Assembly: GCA_017940185.1 (NCBI GenBank)
Contig: JAGAZE010000021.1
Span: 1-64,000 of the forward strand
DNA: 64,000 nucleotides
Direction of reading: 5' to 3'
From: Bacteroidaceae bacterium
GTDB lineage: Bacteria; Bacteroidota; Bacteroidia; Bacteroidales; Bacteroidaceae
Translations under genes and position numbers: made by a program
The notes under the pieces: generated by a model
Told to the model about the DNA's origin: nothing
What the model saw: the letters and a program-made list of their open reading frames with translations, nothing else
Databases searched by the model: none
Part shown: piece after piece, positions 19,183 to 27,910 of the stretch
Position numbering within the stretch: position 1 is the stretch's first letter
Layout: every line of letters begins with the position of its first letter

Positions 19183-19848
19183 ATGTCAGAGCAGAAAATC
19201 ATCATCAACGTTGGTCGCCAGCTGGGCAGCGGCGGACATATCATCGCCGAGCGCCTGGCACAGATGCTCCACTGCCAGTTTCTCGACCGAGAAATACTCT
19301 GCCGTGCAGCACGCGAGAGCGGATTCAGCGAGAAATTCTTTGAGCAGAACGACGAAAACAAAGGTTTTCTGCGAGGCATGCTACAGATGTTTACCCCCCA
19401 TCCCAACACTGGCAACCTCTATCGCAACGGTATGTCGCAGGCATCGTTGTTCAAGTTTCAGAGTGATGCCATCCGCCATGCTGCCGACGAGGGCAGTTGT
19501 GTCTTTGTAGGACGCGGTGCCGACTATATCTTGCGCGACTACCCCAATGTGCTCAATGTCTTTATCACCGCCGACCTTGATGAGCGTGTCCGCCGCGTAG
19601 CCGAGCGCCATCAATGCGATGCCGACCACGCATTGCATATCATCAGGCAGCGCGAAAAGGAGCGCGCCTCGTTCTACAACTTCTACACGGGCAAGACGTG
19701 GGGTGCCGCCGAGTCGTACCACCTCTGCATCAACTCATCGGTGTTGGGCATTGACGGTACTGCACAATGGCTTGCCGACTATGCACGCTGTGCACAAAAA
19801 GATACACAGACCGAATTGTCAAATACTCCTACCGACGACAACGCATGA
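19183..19848 (+). CDS. Cytidylate kinase-like protein
   Basis: A 221-residue protein of the Cytidylate_kin2 family. The N-terminus IIINVGRQLGSGGHIIAERLA is a variant P-loop, LDREILCRAARESG follows, and VFVGRGADYIL leads to FITADLDERVRRVAERHQ and REKERASFYNFYTGKTWG, which resembles the lid region. These proteins are related to CMP kinase but are not shown to phosphorylate CMP; a true cmk is expected elsewhere. The stop overlaps the next start by four bases. Confidence 0.85.
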   Translation: MSEQKIIINVGRQLGSGGHIIAERLAQMLHCQFLDREILCRAARESGFSEKFFEQNDENKGFLRGMLQMFTPHPNTGNLYRNGMSQASLFKFQSDAIRHAADEGSCVFVGRGADYILRDYPNVLNVFITADLDERVRRVAERHQCDADHALHIIRQREKERASFYNFYTGKTWGAAESYHLCINSSVLGIDGTAQWLADYARCAQKDTQTELSNTPTDDNA

Positions 19849-20264
19849 AGTCTCTACAACAATGGCTCAACACAGACGACGTCTTTGCCGCTCAGGCTGG
19901 TGCCCGAATCACAAAGATAGAAGAGGGCATGGCTCAGGCTAATATGACAGTGCACTCCTCGCACCTCAATGCTGGTGGGGTGTGTCAGGGAGGTGCTCTC
20001 TTCACACTGGCCGACTTGGCACTGGCAGCGGTGATGAACAGCGAAGGGCACCTTACACTGAGTCTGCAAACCAATATCATATTTCACGCTTCCGCCCATA
20101 CGGGCGACAGGCTCACTGCCACAGCACAGGCTGTGCATCACCACCATAGGGTGCCCACATTTGAGGTGCGCATCACCAATCAAGACGAGCAGCTCATCGC
20201 CACGCTCACCGCTGTGGCCTATCGCAAACAACAAAACATTGGCTCAATACTCAATGAACACTGA
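19845..20264 (+). CDS. Hotdog-fold thioesterase (PaaI-like)
   Basis: A 139-residue single hotdog domain. LNAGGVCQGGALFTLADLALAAVMN is the conserved active-site helix region of PaaI/YdiI-type acyl-CoA thioesterases, and the GDRLTATAQAVHHHHRVPTFEVRITNQDEQLIATLTAVAYRK strands complete the fold. The substrate is unknown. The start in the ATGA overlap with the kinase-like gene is preferred over one 78 bp upstream. It overlaps the next gene by 11 bases. Confidence 0.88.
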   Translation: MKSLQQWLNTDDVFAAQAGARITKIEEGMAQANMTVHSSHLNAGGVCQGGALFTLADLALAAVMNSEGHLTLSLQTNIIFHASAHTGDRLTATAQAVHHHHRVPTFEVRITNQDEQLIATLTAVAYRKQQNIGSILNEH

Positions 20265-20841
20265 AGAGCAATCTATCACACATGCAATAGGAAGTGCTGA
20301 GGTTCACCATTCCGACGACCTGCCGTGGTATGCTGTGCGCATCTTCCAAAACAAGCACAAGCGCGTGGTAACCTATTTGCAAGACAAGCATCTCGACATC
20401 TTCATCCCCCAACACTATGTCGACCATGTAGATGCTTCCGGACACATACGCCACGAGCTCCGCCCAGTGGTCTACAATCTGGTATTTGTCAGGAAGACGA
20501 TGACTACGGTAGAGATGCACGGCATCGTGGCACAATCCAACCTACCCTTCTACGTGCTGCGCACCGAGCGCGGAGGACGTACCTACTACGAGATATCAGC
20601 TCGCGAGATGCAAGAATTCCAGCAGATGTGCAATCCCGACATTGCCATGCGACACTATCTTTCAGAAACAGAGGCGCGACTGAAGCCTGGTGCCAAGGTG
20701 CTTGTTACCCACGGTCCGCTGAAAGGCATCACGGGCCGATTGGTACGCATCAGTAAAAAGTACTTCCTGTTGAAGGAAGTTCCAGGCATGGGCATCGCGC
20801 TAAAAGTGTCAAAATGGTGCTGTCAGCAGACAGACGATTGA
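20254..20841 (+). CDS. UpxY-family transcription antiterminator (NusG-like)
   Basis: A 195-residue specialised NusG paralogue. The NGN domain is at about 20-125 (LPWYAVRIFQNKHKRVVTYL, FVRKTMTTVEMHG), and a KOW motif follows near 145 (LKPGAKVLVTHGPLKGITGRLV). UpxY proteins in Bacteroides let polymerase read through the leader of the capsule locus they precede. Here the gene is last in a housekeeping run with no glycan locus behind it; the next gene is a small His-rich membrane protein on its own promoter. Its target is therefore unclear. Confidence 0.87.
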   Translation: MNTEEQSITHAIGSAEVHHSDDLPWYAVRIFQNKHKRVVTYLQDKHLDIFIPQHYVDHVDASGHIRHELRPVVYNLVFVRKTMTTVEMHGIVAQSNLPFYVLRTERGGRTYYEISAREMQEFQQMCNPDIAMRHYLSETEARLKPGAKVLVTHGPLKGITGRLVRISKKYFLLKEVPGMGIALKVSKWCCQQTDD

Positions 20842-20878
20842 AGAGTGGGTTCCTTGATTACAAAAAGTAACGTATCGA

Positions 20879-20910
20879 TTTGCAGTATTCAATAAAAATA
20901 CCTACCTTTG
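20879..20910 (+). promoter_or_regulatory. Promoter of the His-rich protein gene
   Basis: TTTG at 20879-20882 and TACCTTTG at 20903-20910 are 20 bp apart, 37 bp after the UpxY stop and 47 bp before the ATG. Confidence 0.78.
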
Positions 20911-20957
20911 TACTCCGTTTGGCTCTGTTGCCACCCTTTACATCATTCTCAGGCTCT

Positions 20958-21200
20958 ATGAGTGACACGCAAGAACATCATCATCACCATCACCACCACC
21001 ATCATCACAAGAAAAAAAAGCTTTCTTCTGAAGATAAGTTCCGCATACGCAAGCTCACGTGGCGCAAAATAAAAAAGTTTATCGCTCGCACGCTGTTTGT
21101 GATTATGTGTGTGGCTGCTATTTGCGTTATCATCTATGGATTGTATTTGTGGGTTTTTGTTAAGCCAGAGGAAATTAAGGAAATCACTCCTCCCACATAG
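20958..21200 (+). CDS. Small His11-Lys4 membrane protein
   Basis: An 80-residue protein. After MSDTQE comes a run of eleven histidines (encoded by mixed CAT and CAC codons) and four lysines, then a basic amphipathic stretch (SSEDKFRIRKLTWRKIKKF), one transmembrane helix (about 47-70) and a short tail ending TPPT. Because His codons are mixed, the run looks selected and not like recent slippage. The poly-His end would be cytoplasmic by the positive-inside rule. Possible roles are metal binding or docking to acidic partners; none is established. The ATG at 20958 is preferred because 26 extra upstream residues would include the promoter. The last 17 bases overlap the convergent gene. Confidence 0.75.
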   Translation: MSDTQEHHHHHHHHHHHKKKKLSSEDKFRIRKLTWRKIKKFIARTLFVIMCVAAICVIIYGLYLWVFVKPEEIKEITPPT

Positions 21201-22281
21201 ACTCTGCCAGTTGTAGACAGAAATGCTCCTTGTGCATTATCTGCATCTGCGCAGGCAACAGGTGGGGCATGCGTCTCTCCAGAGCTAGGGCTACGTGTCC
21301 CATCGTACATCGCAGATTGATCTCCACACATGGATGTAAAGCCCAGTGCTTTGCATCTTTGGTTATACATTTATCCTCCACCACCATCATGTCAACTCCC
21401 AAAGGTCCTTGGTAGTTTTCACACAATGCTGCAGCCAACACATGTTGCAGTTGCATGCGCACCTCTTCAATCAACGTCAGTGGAATGAAGCGCGCCAACC
21501 ACTGCTCCTTACAAGACTCTGTAGCGAGTAGGTTGCCGCCATATTGTGCTCCTGTAGTGCTGAAGATCGACAATCCGTCATAGGTGATGCTTCCATCGAC
21601 TTCGGCAGTAAACTCCATAGCCAAATCGCACACGCACTGATAGAAAGGTTCGCACATCACCGTGCCCTGCTCTGTCAGCACATTGGCTACACGACGTTGC
21701 TGACGATCGGTAAGTTGTCCGCTGCGACACAGCATCACACCGCGACCGCTACTGCTCCATGGAACTTTCACCACAGCATCGCCATAGCATGCCACTATGC
21801 TTTGCACCTCTGCCATAGTGGCACACTCTCTACTCTCTCCCACCAACAAGGGGCTGTCAATAGTATTCAATAATTGCGACAACACTTGTTGCGCTTGTCG
21901 TCGATGCGACAAAAGACGTATCTGTTCTATCTGTTCATGAGTGGGCAATAGGGCAGGATTGATGCCCTGCTGTAGCAACAAACGGATCACACGCGCATCC
22001 CATCCCCAGGGCACTACCCCATCAATGGACAATTCGCTCAGTTGCTGACTGGTTTCTACAAAGTGTACATCGTTGTTCGGTTCCCACTGCTGCCATCCAT
22101 GATGAGCCAAGTCAGCATCGGGCACAAGCACGTAGTCGCCATCATCTGCCATCAGTGCGGGCAGAAAGGCCAGGTCGTTGGCCAAACATACTGCGGCGCG
22201 GGGTGGTGTGCCCCCTACCCTTCCTTGAGCCAACGACCAATCATGCTCTGGATTGAAAACACGTAGCGACGGCATAGGCAT
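21184..22281 (-). CDS. ATP-grasp-like protein of unknown function
   Basis: A 365-residue soluble protein. The second half reads like an ATP-grasp ligase: a lysine-containing strand VVKVPWSSSGRGVMLC, then FYQCVCDLAMEFTAEVDG, LGVDMMVV and a terminal metal-site-like EINLRCTMGHVAL. The N-terminal part begins RVFNPEHDWSLA, which I know only from uncharacterised Bacteroidetes proteins. Substrate and reaction are unknown. It follows the ABC ATPase gene by 29 bp and probably shares its transcript. Confidence 0.6.
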   Translation of the reverse strand: MPMPSLRVFNPEHDWSLAQGRVGGTPPRAAVCLANDLAFLPALMADDGDYVLVPDADLAHHGWQQWEPNNDVHFVETSQQLSELSIDGVVPWGWDARVIRLLLQQGINPALLPTHEQIEQIRLLSHRRQAQQVLSQLLNTIDSPLLVGESRECATMAEVQSIVACYGDAVVKVPWSSSGRGVMLCRSGQLTDRQQRRVANVLTEQGTVMCEPFYQCVCDLAMEFTAEVDGSITYDGLSIFSTTGAQYGGNLLATESCKEQWLARFIPLTLIEEVRMQLQHVLAAALCENYQGPLGVDMMVVEDKCITKDAKHWALHPCVEINLRCTMGHVALALERRMPHLLPAQMQIMHKEHFCLQLAESMWEE

Positions 22282-22310
22282 TTATTAACTTCGCCACGGC
22301 ATTGTCCCAT

Positions 22311-23195
22311 CTACGGCATACGATTGGGGTCATAGGGTGGCGGGGTGAGCGGCATATATGATGGCGAAGTGGTTTCTCTCGGTGTTTCCGAAGTGGTCGG
22401 TTGTGGCGGTATTGACAGTTGCTCTACCATATCGCGGGGTTCTACATTAAAGTAGCGTGCCAATATCTCTGTTGCCTCATGGTGGTGGTTGTCAATGTCT
22501 TGCAGTATGCGTCCGTTCTCCATCAATGCTATTCGCGTAGAGATATGAGTGGTGTGGTCAATGTTGTGACTGCTTATGAGCATTGTAGCCCCATACTGCC
22601 GGTGATATTCCCCTAGCAATTGTTTCAGTTGGTGCTGACTTGTCGGGTCTAAGAAGTTGAAAGGTTCATCGAGTATCAGCAGTTGCGGTCGGTTGATGAG
22701 TGCGGCTACGATACCCACTTTCTGCTTATTGCCAGCCGAGAGATCGCGTATCAGCTTTTTTTGTCCAAGCAGCTCGCCAGCCATAAAGTTCTGATAGGGT
22801 TTCAGGCGTTCTTCCAGTTCAACTTCGGGCACGCCGCACACACGCGCAATGAAGGCAAAATATTCATCGGGGGTGAGAAAGTCTATCAGAAAGCCCTCAT
22901 CTATGTACGCTCCCGTGTATTGTTTCCACTCTTCGCTCAATGCAGGGTTGACGCACAGTGCCGTCGGTTGCAGTGTGGCAACTGGGTGCTCGGGTTGTGT
23001 AGTTGGGTTGAAGGTGAGTTGCACATCGCCGGTGTCGGCATTGAGCAGGTCGAGTATCAGGCGGAAAAGGGTTGTCTTGCCAGCCCCGTTGTTGCCCACG
23101 AGTCCCAACATATCACCTTTCTTGATATGAAAGTTATCGATGTCTACAGCCACCTTCTCGCCAAATTGCTTCCTCAGTTGTTGTATTTGTATCAT
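22311..23195 (-). CDS. ABC transporter ATP-binding protein (no permease beside it)
   Basis: A 294-residue ATPase. Walker A GNNGAGKTT at 34-42, a variant signature LSAGNKQKVGIVAAL, Walker B LLILDEPFNFLDP and the H-loop SSHNIDH are all present. A proline-rich tail of about 50 residues follows the domain and may be disordered. The neighbours are secA and an ATP-grasp-like gene; no membrane subunit lies within reach, so its partner must be encoded elsewhere. The fold resembles drug or lantibiotic exporter ATPases of the ABC-2 type. Confidence 0.88.
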   Translation of the reverse strand: MIQIQQLRKQFGEKVAVDIDNFHIKKGDMLGLVGNNGAGKTTLFRLILDLLNADTGDVQLTFNPTTQPEHPVATLQPTALCVNPALSEEWKQYTGAYIDEGFLIDFLTPDEYFAFIARVCGVPEVELEERLKPYQNFMAGELLGQKKLIRDLSAGNKQKVGIVAALINRPQLLILDEPFNFLDPTSQHQLKQLLGEYHRQYGATMLISSHNIDHTTHISTRIALMENGRILQDIDNHHHEATEILARYFNVEPRDMVEQLSIPPQPTTSETPRETTSPSYMPLTPPPYDPNRMP

Positions 23196-23208
23196 GAGTG
23201 TTTATCAG

Positions 23209-23255
23209 AAAAAATCCGCACAGGCGACTATCATCAAATAGCCAGCCTATGCGGA
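23209..23255 (-). terminator. Terminator of secA
   Basis: On the minus strand TCCGCA...TGCGGA, with further inner pairing (AGGC/GCCT, CTAT/ATAG), is followed by TTTTTTCTG. It lies 41-87 bp after the secA stop and just before the ABC ATPase start. Confidence 0.82.
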
Positions 23256-23295
23256 CAAGTCTTTATGAAAACAAAAATAACATTGTATAGGGGCA

Positions 23296-26200
23296 TTAGA
23301 GATTTCTGCCGTGGCAATTCTTGAATTTCTTTCCGCTACCACATGGGCACGGGTCGTTTCTGCCTGGCATTTTCTCTTTCACTATCGGCACGCGGTTGGC
23401 CTGTTGTGCGCTCTCACGTGTATCTTGCCTTGCTGCAGCGGCCTGGTTGGGGTCGGTCAGGTCATCTTTCTGTTCGTTGTAGCGTTGGCTGCGCTGTTCG
23501 GGTGCAGCCTCACGCACCTGTTGCTGCTCCATATCGGGTATCTGTCCGCGCATCAGGATAGACGAGATACGATTGTTCATGCCATCAATCATGTTGTCCC
23601 AAATCTTCACACTCTCGAGTTTGAAGATGAGCAACGGGTCTTTCTGCTCGTAGGATGCGTTCTGCACGGAGTGCTTCAGTTCGTCGAGTTCGCGCAGGTT
23701 CTCTTTCCAGCAGTCGTCAATGATATGGAGCATGATGGTCTTTTCAAACTGTGTCACCACGCTTTTTCCTTCCGACTCGTAGGCTTGACTGAGGTCGCAT
23801 GGAATGTTGTAGATTCGTTTGCCGTCGGTGATGGGCACCACGATGCGTTCGTAGCGATCGCCTTCTTCTTCCACCACGCGCTTTATCACAGGATAAGCCT
23901 CCGTCTTGATGCGGTCCATACGGCGGTTGAAGTTGGTCATAGCCTCTTGGAACACTTGTTCCTGCAGCTCTTCCACATGTTTCTCGGCAAAGTCTTGCTC
24001 TGTGAAGGGGCATTCCATGGATAGCGACTTGAGCAGTTGCTCCTTGCAGCTGGCGTAGTCGGCTTGGTTGAGCGCATTTACCACGCGGTCCCACAGCACA
24101 TTGCTGATGTCCATGCCTATGCGTTCGCCGATGAGCGCATGGTGGCGTTTCTCATAGATCACGGTACGCTGCTTGTTCATCACGTCGTCGTATTCCAGCA
24201 GGCGTTTACGTATACCGAAGTTGTTCTCCTCCACTTTTTTCTGTGCGCGCTCTATGCTGCGGCTTATCATAGGTGCCTCTATGCGTTCGCCTTCCTTGAA
24301 TCCGAGTCGGTCCATCACACGTGCTATGCGTTCGGAGGCAAACAGTCGCATGAGTTTGTCTTCCAATGATACGTAGAACACGCTGGAGCCCGGGTCGCCT
24401 TGTCGTCCGGAACGTCCGCGCAGCTGGCGGTCTACACGTCGGCTCTCATGCCGCTCCGTACCGATGATAGCCAGTCCTCCGGCCTCGCGCACTTCAGGAG
24501 AGAGCTTGATATCGGTACCACGACCCGCCATGTTGGTGGCTATCGTCACGGCACCTTTGCCATTGGTTGACTGTCCGGCCTGTGCCACGATGTCGGCCTC
24601 ACGCTGGTGCAGCTTGGCATTAAGCACATTGTGCGGGATGTTGCGCATCTTCAGCATACGGGAGAGCAGCTCGGAAATCTCCACGGATGTGGTACCCACC
24701 AGTGTCGGACGACCAGCTTCGCGCATGGCCTCAATCTCTTCTATCACGGCATTATATTTCTCGCGCGCTGTCTTGTAGACACGGTCGTCTTGGTCGTTGC
24801 GTATCACGGGTTTGTTGGTGGGGATTTCTACCACGTCAAGCTTATAGATATCCCAGAACTCGCCTGCCTCTGTCGATGCCGTACCTGTCATGCCGGCCAA
24901 CTTATGGTACATGCGGAAATAGTTCTGCAACGTGATGGTGGCAAAGGTCTGTGTGGCAGCTTCCACCTTCACATGCTCCTTAGCCTCCACAGCTTGGTGC
25001 AGTCCGTCGCTCCAGCGGCGACCTTCCATGATACGTCCTGTCTGCTCATCGACAATCTTCACTTCACCATCTATTACCACGTACTCGTCGTCGCGGTTGA
25101 ACATGGTGTATGCCTTAAGCAGTTGCTGCAGTGTGTGCACGCGCTCGCTTTGCACGGCATAGTGACTCATCAGTTCGTCTTTCTTGTCGAGCCGTTCCTG
25201 ATCGGTAAGGTCGCTCTGAGCCTCCAGGGCAGAGAGCTCTGCGGTGATGTCGGGCAGCACGAAGAGTTGTGCATCGCCCACTTGGTCTGCCAACCACGCT
25301 GTGCCTTTATCGGTGAGGTCGCACGAGTTGAGTTTCTCTTCCACCACGAAGTAGAGCGGTTCGATGGCCTTGGGCATCTCGCGATTGTTGTTGGCCATGT
25401 AGTATTCTTCCACCTTGAGCATGCCTGCCTTGATGCCGTCTTCGGAGAGGAACTTGATGAGCGGTTTGTTTTTAGGCAGACACTTGAAGGAGCGGTACAA
25501 TGCCGTGAATCCTTCGGTGGTGAGTTTGGCGTCTTGTTTTTCTTGTCCTTCTGCAATCTTCTGCTTAGCCTCTGCCAGCAGTTTGGTTGCCAACTGTCGT
25601 TGTACGCCCACGAGGCGCTCAACGAGTGGTTGGTATTCTTCAAACATCTGGTCGTCACCTTTCGGCACGGGGCCAGAGATGATGAGTGGTGTGCGGGCAT
25701 CGTCGATGAGCACGGAGTCTACCTCGTCGACGATGGCGTAGTTGTGAGCGCGTTGCACAAGGTCGGCAGGCGATATGGCCATGTTGTCGCGCAGGTAGTC
25801 GAAACCAAACTCGTTGTTGGTGCCAAAGGTAATATCTGCCTGATAGGCGCGACGGCGTTCGGGAGAGTTGGGCTGATGCTTGTCGATGCAGTCCACGCGC
25901 AGTCCGTGAAATTCATAGAGCGGGCCCATCCATTCGGAGTCACGCTTGGCCAGATAGTCGTTCACCGTCACCACATGCACGCCATTTCCTGTCAGGGCAT
26001 TGAGGAACACGGGGAGTGTAGCCACAAGTGTCTTACCTTCACCCGTTGCCATCTCGGCTATTTTACCTTGATGGAGCACCACGCCGCCGAAGAGTTGCAC
26101 GTCGTAGTGTATCATCTCCCACTTCAGGTCGTTGCCACCTGCCGTCCAGTGGTTATGATAGATGGCCTTGTCGCCGGCGATGCTGATGAAGTCTTTCTTG

Positions 26201-26625
26201 GGATCGGCAGCCAACTCACGGTCGAAATCGGTAGCGGTCACGATGGTTTCTTCGTTTTCTGCAAAGCGTCGGGCCGTCTCCTTTACGATGGCGAAAGCTA
26301 CAGGCATCACCTCGTTGAGTGCATCTTCATAGCGTTGCAGGGCATCCTTTTCCAATTTGTCTATCTGGTGGAAAATGGCTTCGCGCTGCTCCAGCGGCGT
26401 ATCCTCTATGGTAGCCTTCAGCCGGGTCACTTCGTCCTTGATGTCTTTGGCTGCTGCCTGCACCTGCATCTGTATTTCCTTAGAGCGGGCGCGCAGCGCA
26501 TCGTTGTCGAGGGCTTCCACCTCAGGATACACGGCCTTAATCTTCTCTACAAAGGGTTGTATCAGCTTCATGTCGCGTGTCGACTTGTTGCCGAACATCG
26601 ACTGTAGTATTTTCAGTACTCCCAT
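23296..26625 (-). CDS. secA: Preprotein translocase ATPase
   Basis: A 1109-residue motor that drives Sec-dependent export through SecYEG. Walker [12 protein letters not shown], the helicase motif [33 protein letters not shown] and [14 protein letters not shown] are intact. The C-terminal zinc-binding tail [20 protein letters not shown] binds SecB-like chaperones in other bacteria. It is about 200 residues longer than the Escherichia coli enzyme, mostly through inserts around residues 340-470 ([22 protein letters not shown] and flanks), as is usual in Bacteroidetes. Confidence 0.98.
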   Translation of the reverse strand: MGVLKILQSMFGNKSTRDMKLIQPFVEKIKAVYPEVEALDNDALRARSKEIQMQVQAAAKDIKDEVTRLKATIEDTPLEQREAIFHQIDKLEKDALQRYEDALNEVMPVAFAIVKETARRFAENEETIVTATDFDRELAADPKKDFISIAGDKAIYHNHWTAGGNDLKWEMIHYDVQLFGGVVLHQGKIAEMATGEGKTLVATLPVFLNALTGNGVHVVTVNDYLAKRDSEWMGPLYEFHGLRVDCIDKHQPNSPERRRAYQADITFGTNNEFGFDYLRDNMAISPADLVQRAHNYAIVDEVDSVLIDDARTPLIISGPVPKGDDQMFEEYQPLVERLVGVQRQLATKLLAEAKQKIAEGQEKQDAKLTTEGFTALYRSFKCLPKNKPLIKFLSEDGIKAGMLKVEEYYMANNNREMPKAIEPLYFVVEEKLNSCDLTDKGTAWLADQVGDAQLFVLPDITAELSALEAQSDLTDQERLDKKDELMSHYAVQSERVHTLQQLLKAYTMFNRDDEYVVIDGEVKIVDEQTGRIMEGRRWSDGLHQAVEAKEHVKVEAATQTFATITLQNYFRMYHKLAGMTGTASTEAGEFWDIYKLDVVEIPTNKPVIRNDQDDRVYKTAREKYNAVIEEIEAMREAGRPTLVGTTSVEISELLSRMLKMRNIPHNVLNAKLHQREADIVAQAGQSTNGKGAVTIATNMAGRGTDIKLSPEVREAGGLAIIGTERHESRRVDRQLRGRSGRQGDPGSSVFYVSLEDKLMRLFASERIARVMDRLGFKEGERIEAPMISRSIERAQKKVEENNFGIRKRLLEYDDVMNKQRTVIYEKRHHALIGERIGMDISNVLWDRVVNALNQADYASCKEQLLKSLSMECPFTEQDFAEKHVEELQEQVFQEAMTNFNRRMDRIKTEAYPVIKRVVEEEGDRYERIVVPITDGKRIYNIPCDLSQAYESEGKSVVTQFEKTIMLHIIDDCWKENLRELDELKHSVQNASYEQKDPLLIFKLESVKIWDNMIDGMNNRISSILMRGQIPDMEQQQVREAAPEQRSQRYNEQKDDLTDPNQAAAARQDTRESAQQANRVPIVKEKMPGRNDPCPCGSGKKFKNCHGRNL

Positions 26626-26653
26626 GATTCGTTCATATTATATATATAGCGTG

Positions 26654-26661
26654 CAAAGATA
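26654..26661 (-). promoter_or_regulatory. -7 box for secA
   Basis: Minus-strand TATCTTTG, 28 bp before the secA start and 4 bp past the stop of the upstream DUF4105 gene. No -33 element is clear. Confidence 0.45.
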
Positions 26662-26665
26662 GTTA

Positions 26666-27910
26666 TTATTTGTCGGTTACTTTCTTTCCATGCTTTGTTT
26701 TTTTCTTTTCTGACAGGCTCTGGCTTTTTGGCTGCCAGTCTCGTTGCTGTTGTGTGTGCCATAGTGTGCGTATCAGCATGGCTGTTGCCAGCACGAGCAC
26801 ACCCTCGGCATATTGTTGTGCTATGGCTCCTATGCTTCCCAGCAGCAACAGCGTTGTCCATGTGGGCCACAGCCAGTGGCGTTGGTATTTTCGTTGACGG
26901 CAAAGGGCGTGCCATCCGACGAAGAGCGGCAGCGGATTGAGGATGAGCCACTGCAGGTTGACGCGCACCGTGGGATGCTCGCTCAGCACCATGAAGGTGA
27001 GCACCAAGCCTGGCAACCCAGACAGCAACATGAGGAAGGCATCGAAAGGCCACGCCCATCTATTGCCTTTGCGCCACTGCCATAGTGTGACGGCAATGCT
27101 CGCTATCAGCACAAGGAGTGCGCAGGTGCGCGGACGCAGGGGAAAACTGCCACCTTTCATAGGCGGGTTATGGGGTCGTATCACGCTGGTGCGGCTCACC
27201 AACGCACGCCTACTGCCATCGGGGGCCACCACCTCAGCAGCATTGAGATCGTTCTGAAGATTGTCGGGCAGGAACTGTGCCTCTTCGGCACTAATGGCTC
27301 TGTCGGCGCCGATGCCCAACAGCAGGTCGCAGCCAAAACGCGACCACGGATTGGCTGCGTTGTAGCGGTGCACGATGTCGCGGTAGCTCTCTTCATGCGC
27401 CGACATGTCGCGATGCCAGTCAATGTGCCCGTCTATGTTGGCAAGCACCAGATTGCGTGCCCGCGTAGTGCAGTTGTCGTAGAAATAGTTGTAGCGATAC
27501 TCTCGGTTCTCGGGTAGCGCATTATGGTACATGGCCTCGTAGATGCGCTCCTTTTCGCCTTTCGTCAGGTTGAGCACCTGCTCGTGCATGGCACTGCCAT
27601 AGCTGTCGTACTCGCGCTTAAAGTCTTCAAAGGGAAACACACCGAGTATATAGTCGGTGCGTCCCAAGGCAAAGCGCATCACAAAGTTGGGTGTGGCATA
27701 GTCGAATACGCCGTAGTTGGCAGCCCAGTCCATTTTTCCCGATGTGCTTCGGAAGCGCAGGGCGGTGTGTCCGTACAGACTGTACACCTCATCGTGGGGC
27801 TCGCAGGTGAGCATACTGATGGTGATAGTGTCGCCGTCGACAGTAGGCGCCTGTGAGCGCGCCATGCCTGCAAGCAGCAAGAACAGCAAGAGCAGTGACT
27901 GGCGCTTCAT
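26666..27910 (-). CDS. DUF4105 membrane-anchored protein
   Basis: A 414-residue protein: signal peptide (about 1-18), then an Lnb/DUF4105 periplasmic domain (CEPHDEVYSLYGHTALRF, YGVFDYATPNFVMRFALGRTDYILG, YFYDNCTTRARN) and about five transmembrane helices in the last 170 residues. The His and the DNCT Cys are conserved in this family, which includes the N-terminal domain of lacto-N-biosidase-like proteins and resembles papain-like NlpC/P60 folds; the activity is unproven. The ATG at 27910 overlaps the nadE stop in an ATGA, and it sits directly before the signal peptide. Confidence 0.83.
   Translation of the reverse strand: MKRQSLLLLFLLLAGMARSQAPTVDGDTITISMLTCEPHDEVYSLYGHTALRFRSTSGKMDWAANYGVFDYATPNFVMRFALGRTDYILGVFPFEDFKREYDSYGSAMHEQVLNLTKGEKERIYEAMYHNALPENREYRYNYFYDNCTTRARNLVLANIDGHIDWHRDMSAHEESYRDIVHRYNAANPWSRFGCDLLLGIGADRAISAEEAQFLPDNLQNDLNAAEVVAPDGSRRALVSRTSVIRPHNPPMKGGSFPLRPRTCALLVLIASIAVTLWQWRKGNRWAWPFDAFLMLLSGLPGLVLTFMVLSEHPTVRVNLQWLILNPLPLFVGWHALCRQRKYQRHWLWPTWTTLLLLGSIGAIAQQYAEGVLVLATAMLIRTLWHTQQQRDWQPKSQSLSEKKKTKHGKKVTDK

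Noticed and set aside
24607..26607. Long 666-residue open frame on the plus strand
   Set aside because: It lies entirely antisense to secA, is rich in His, Cys and Val as expected from mirrored codons, and has no promoter or known domain.
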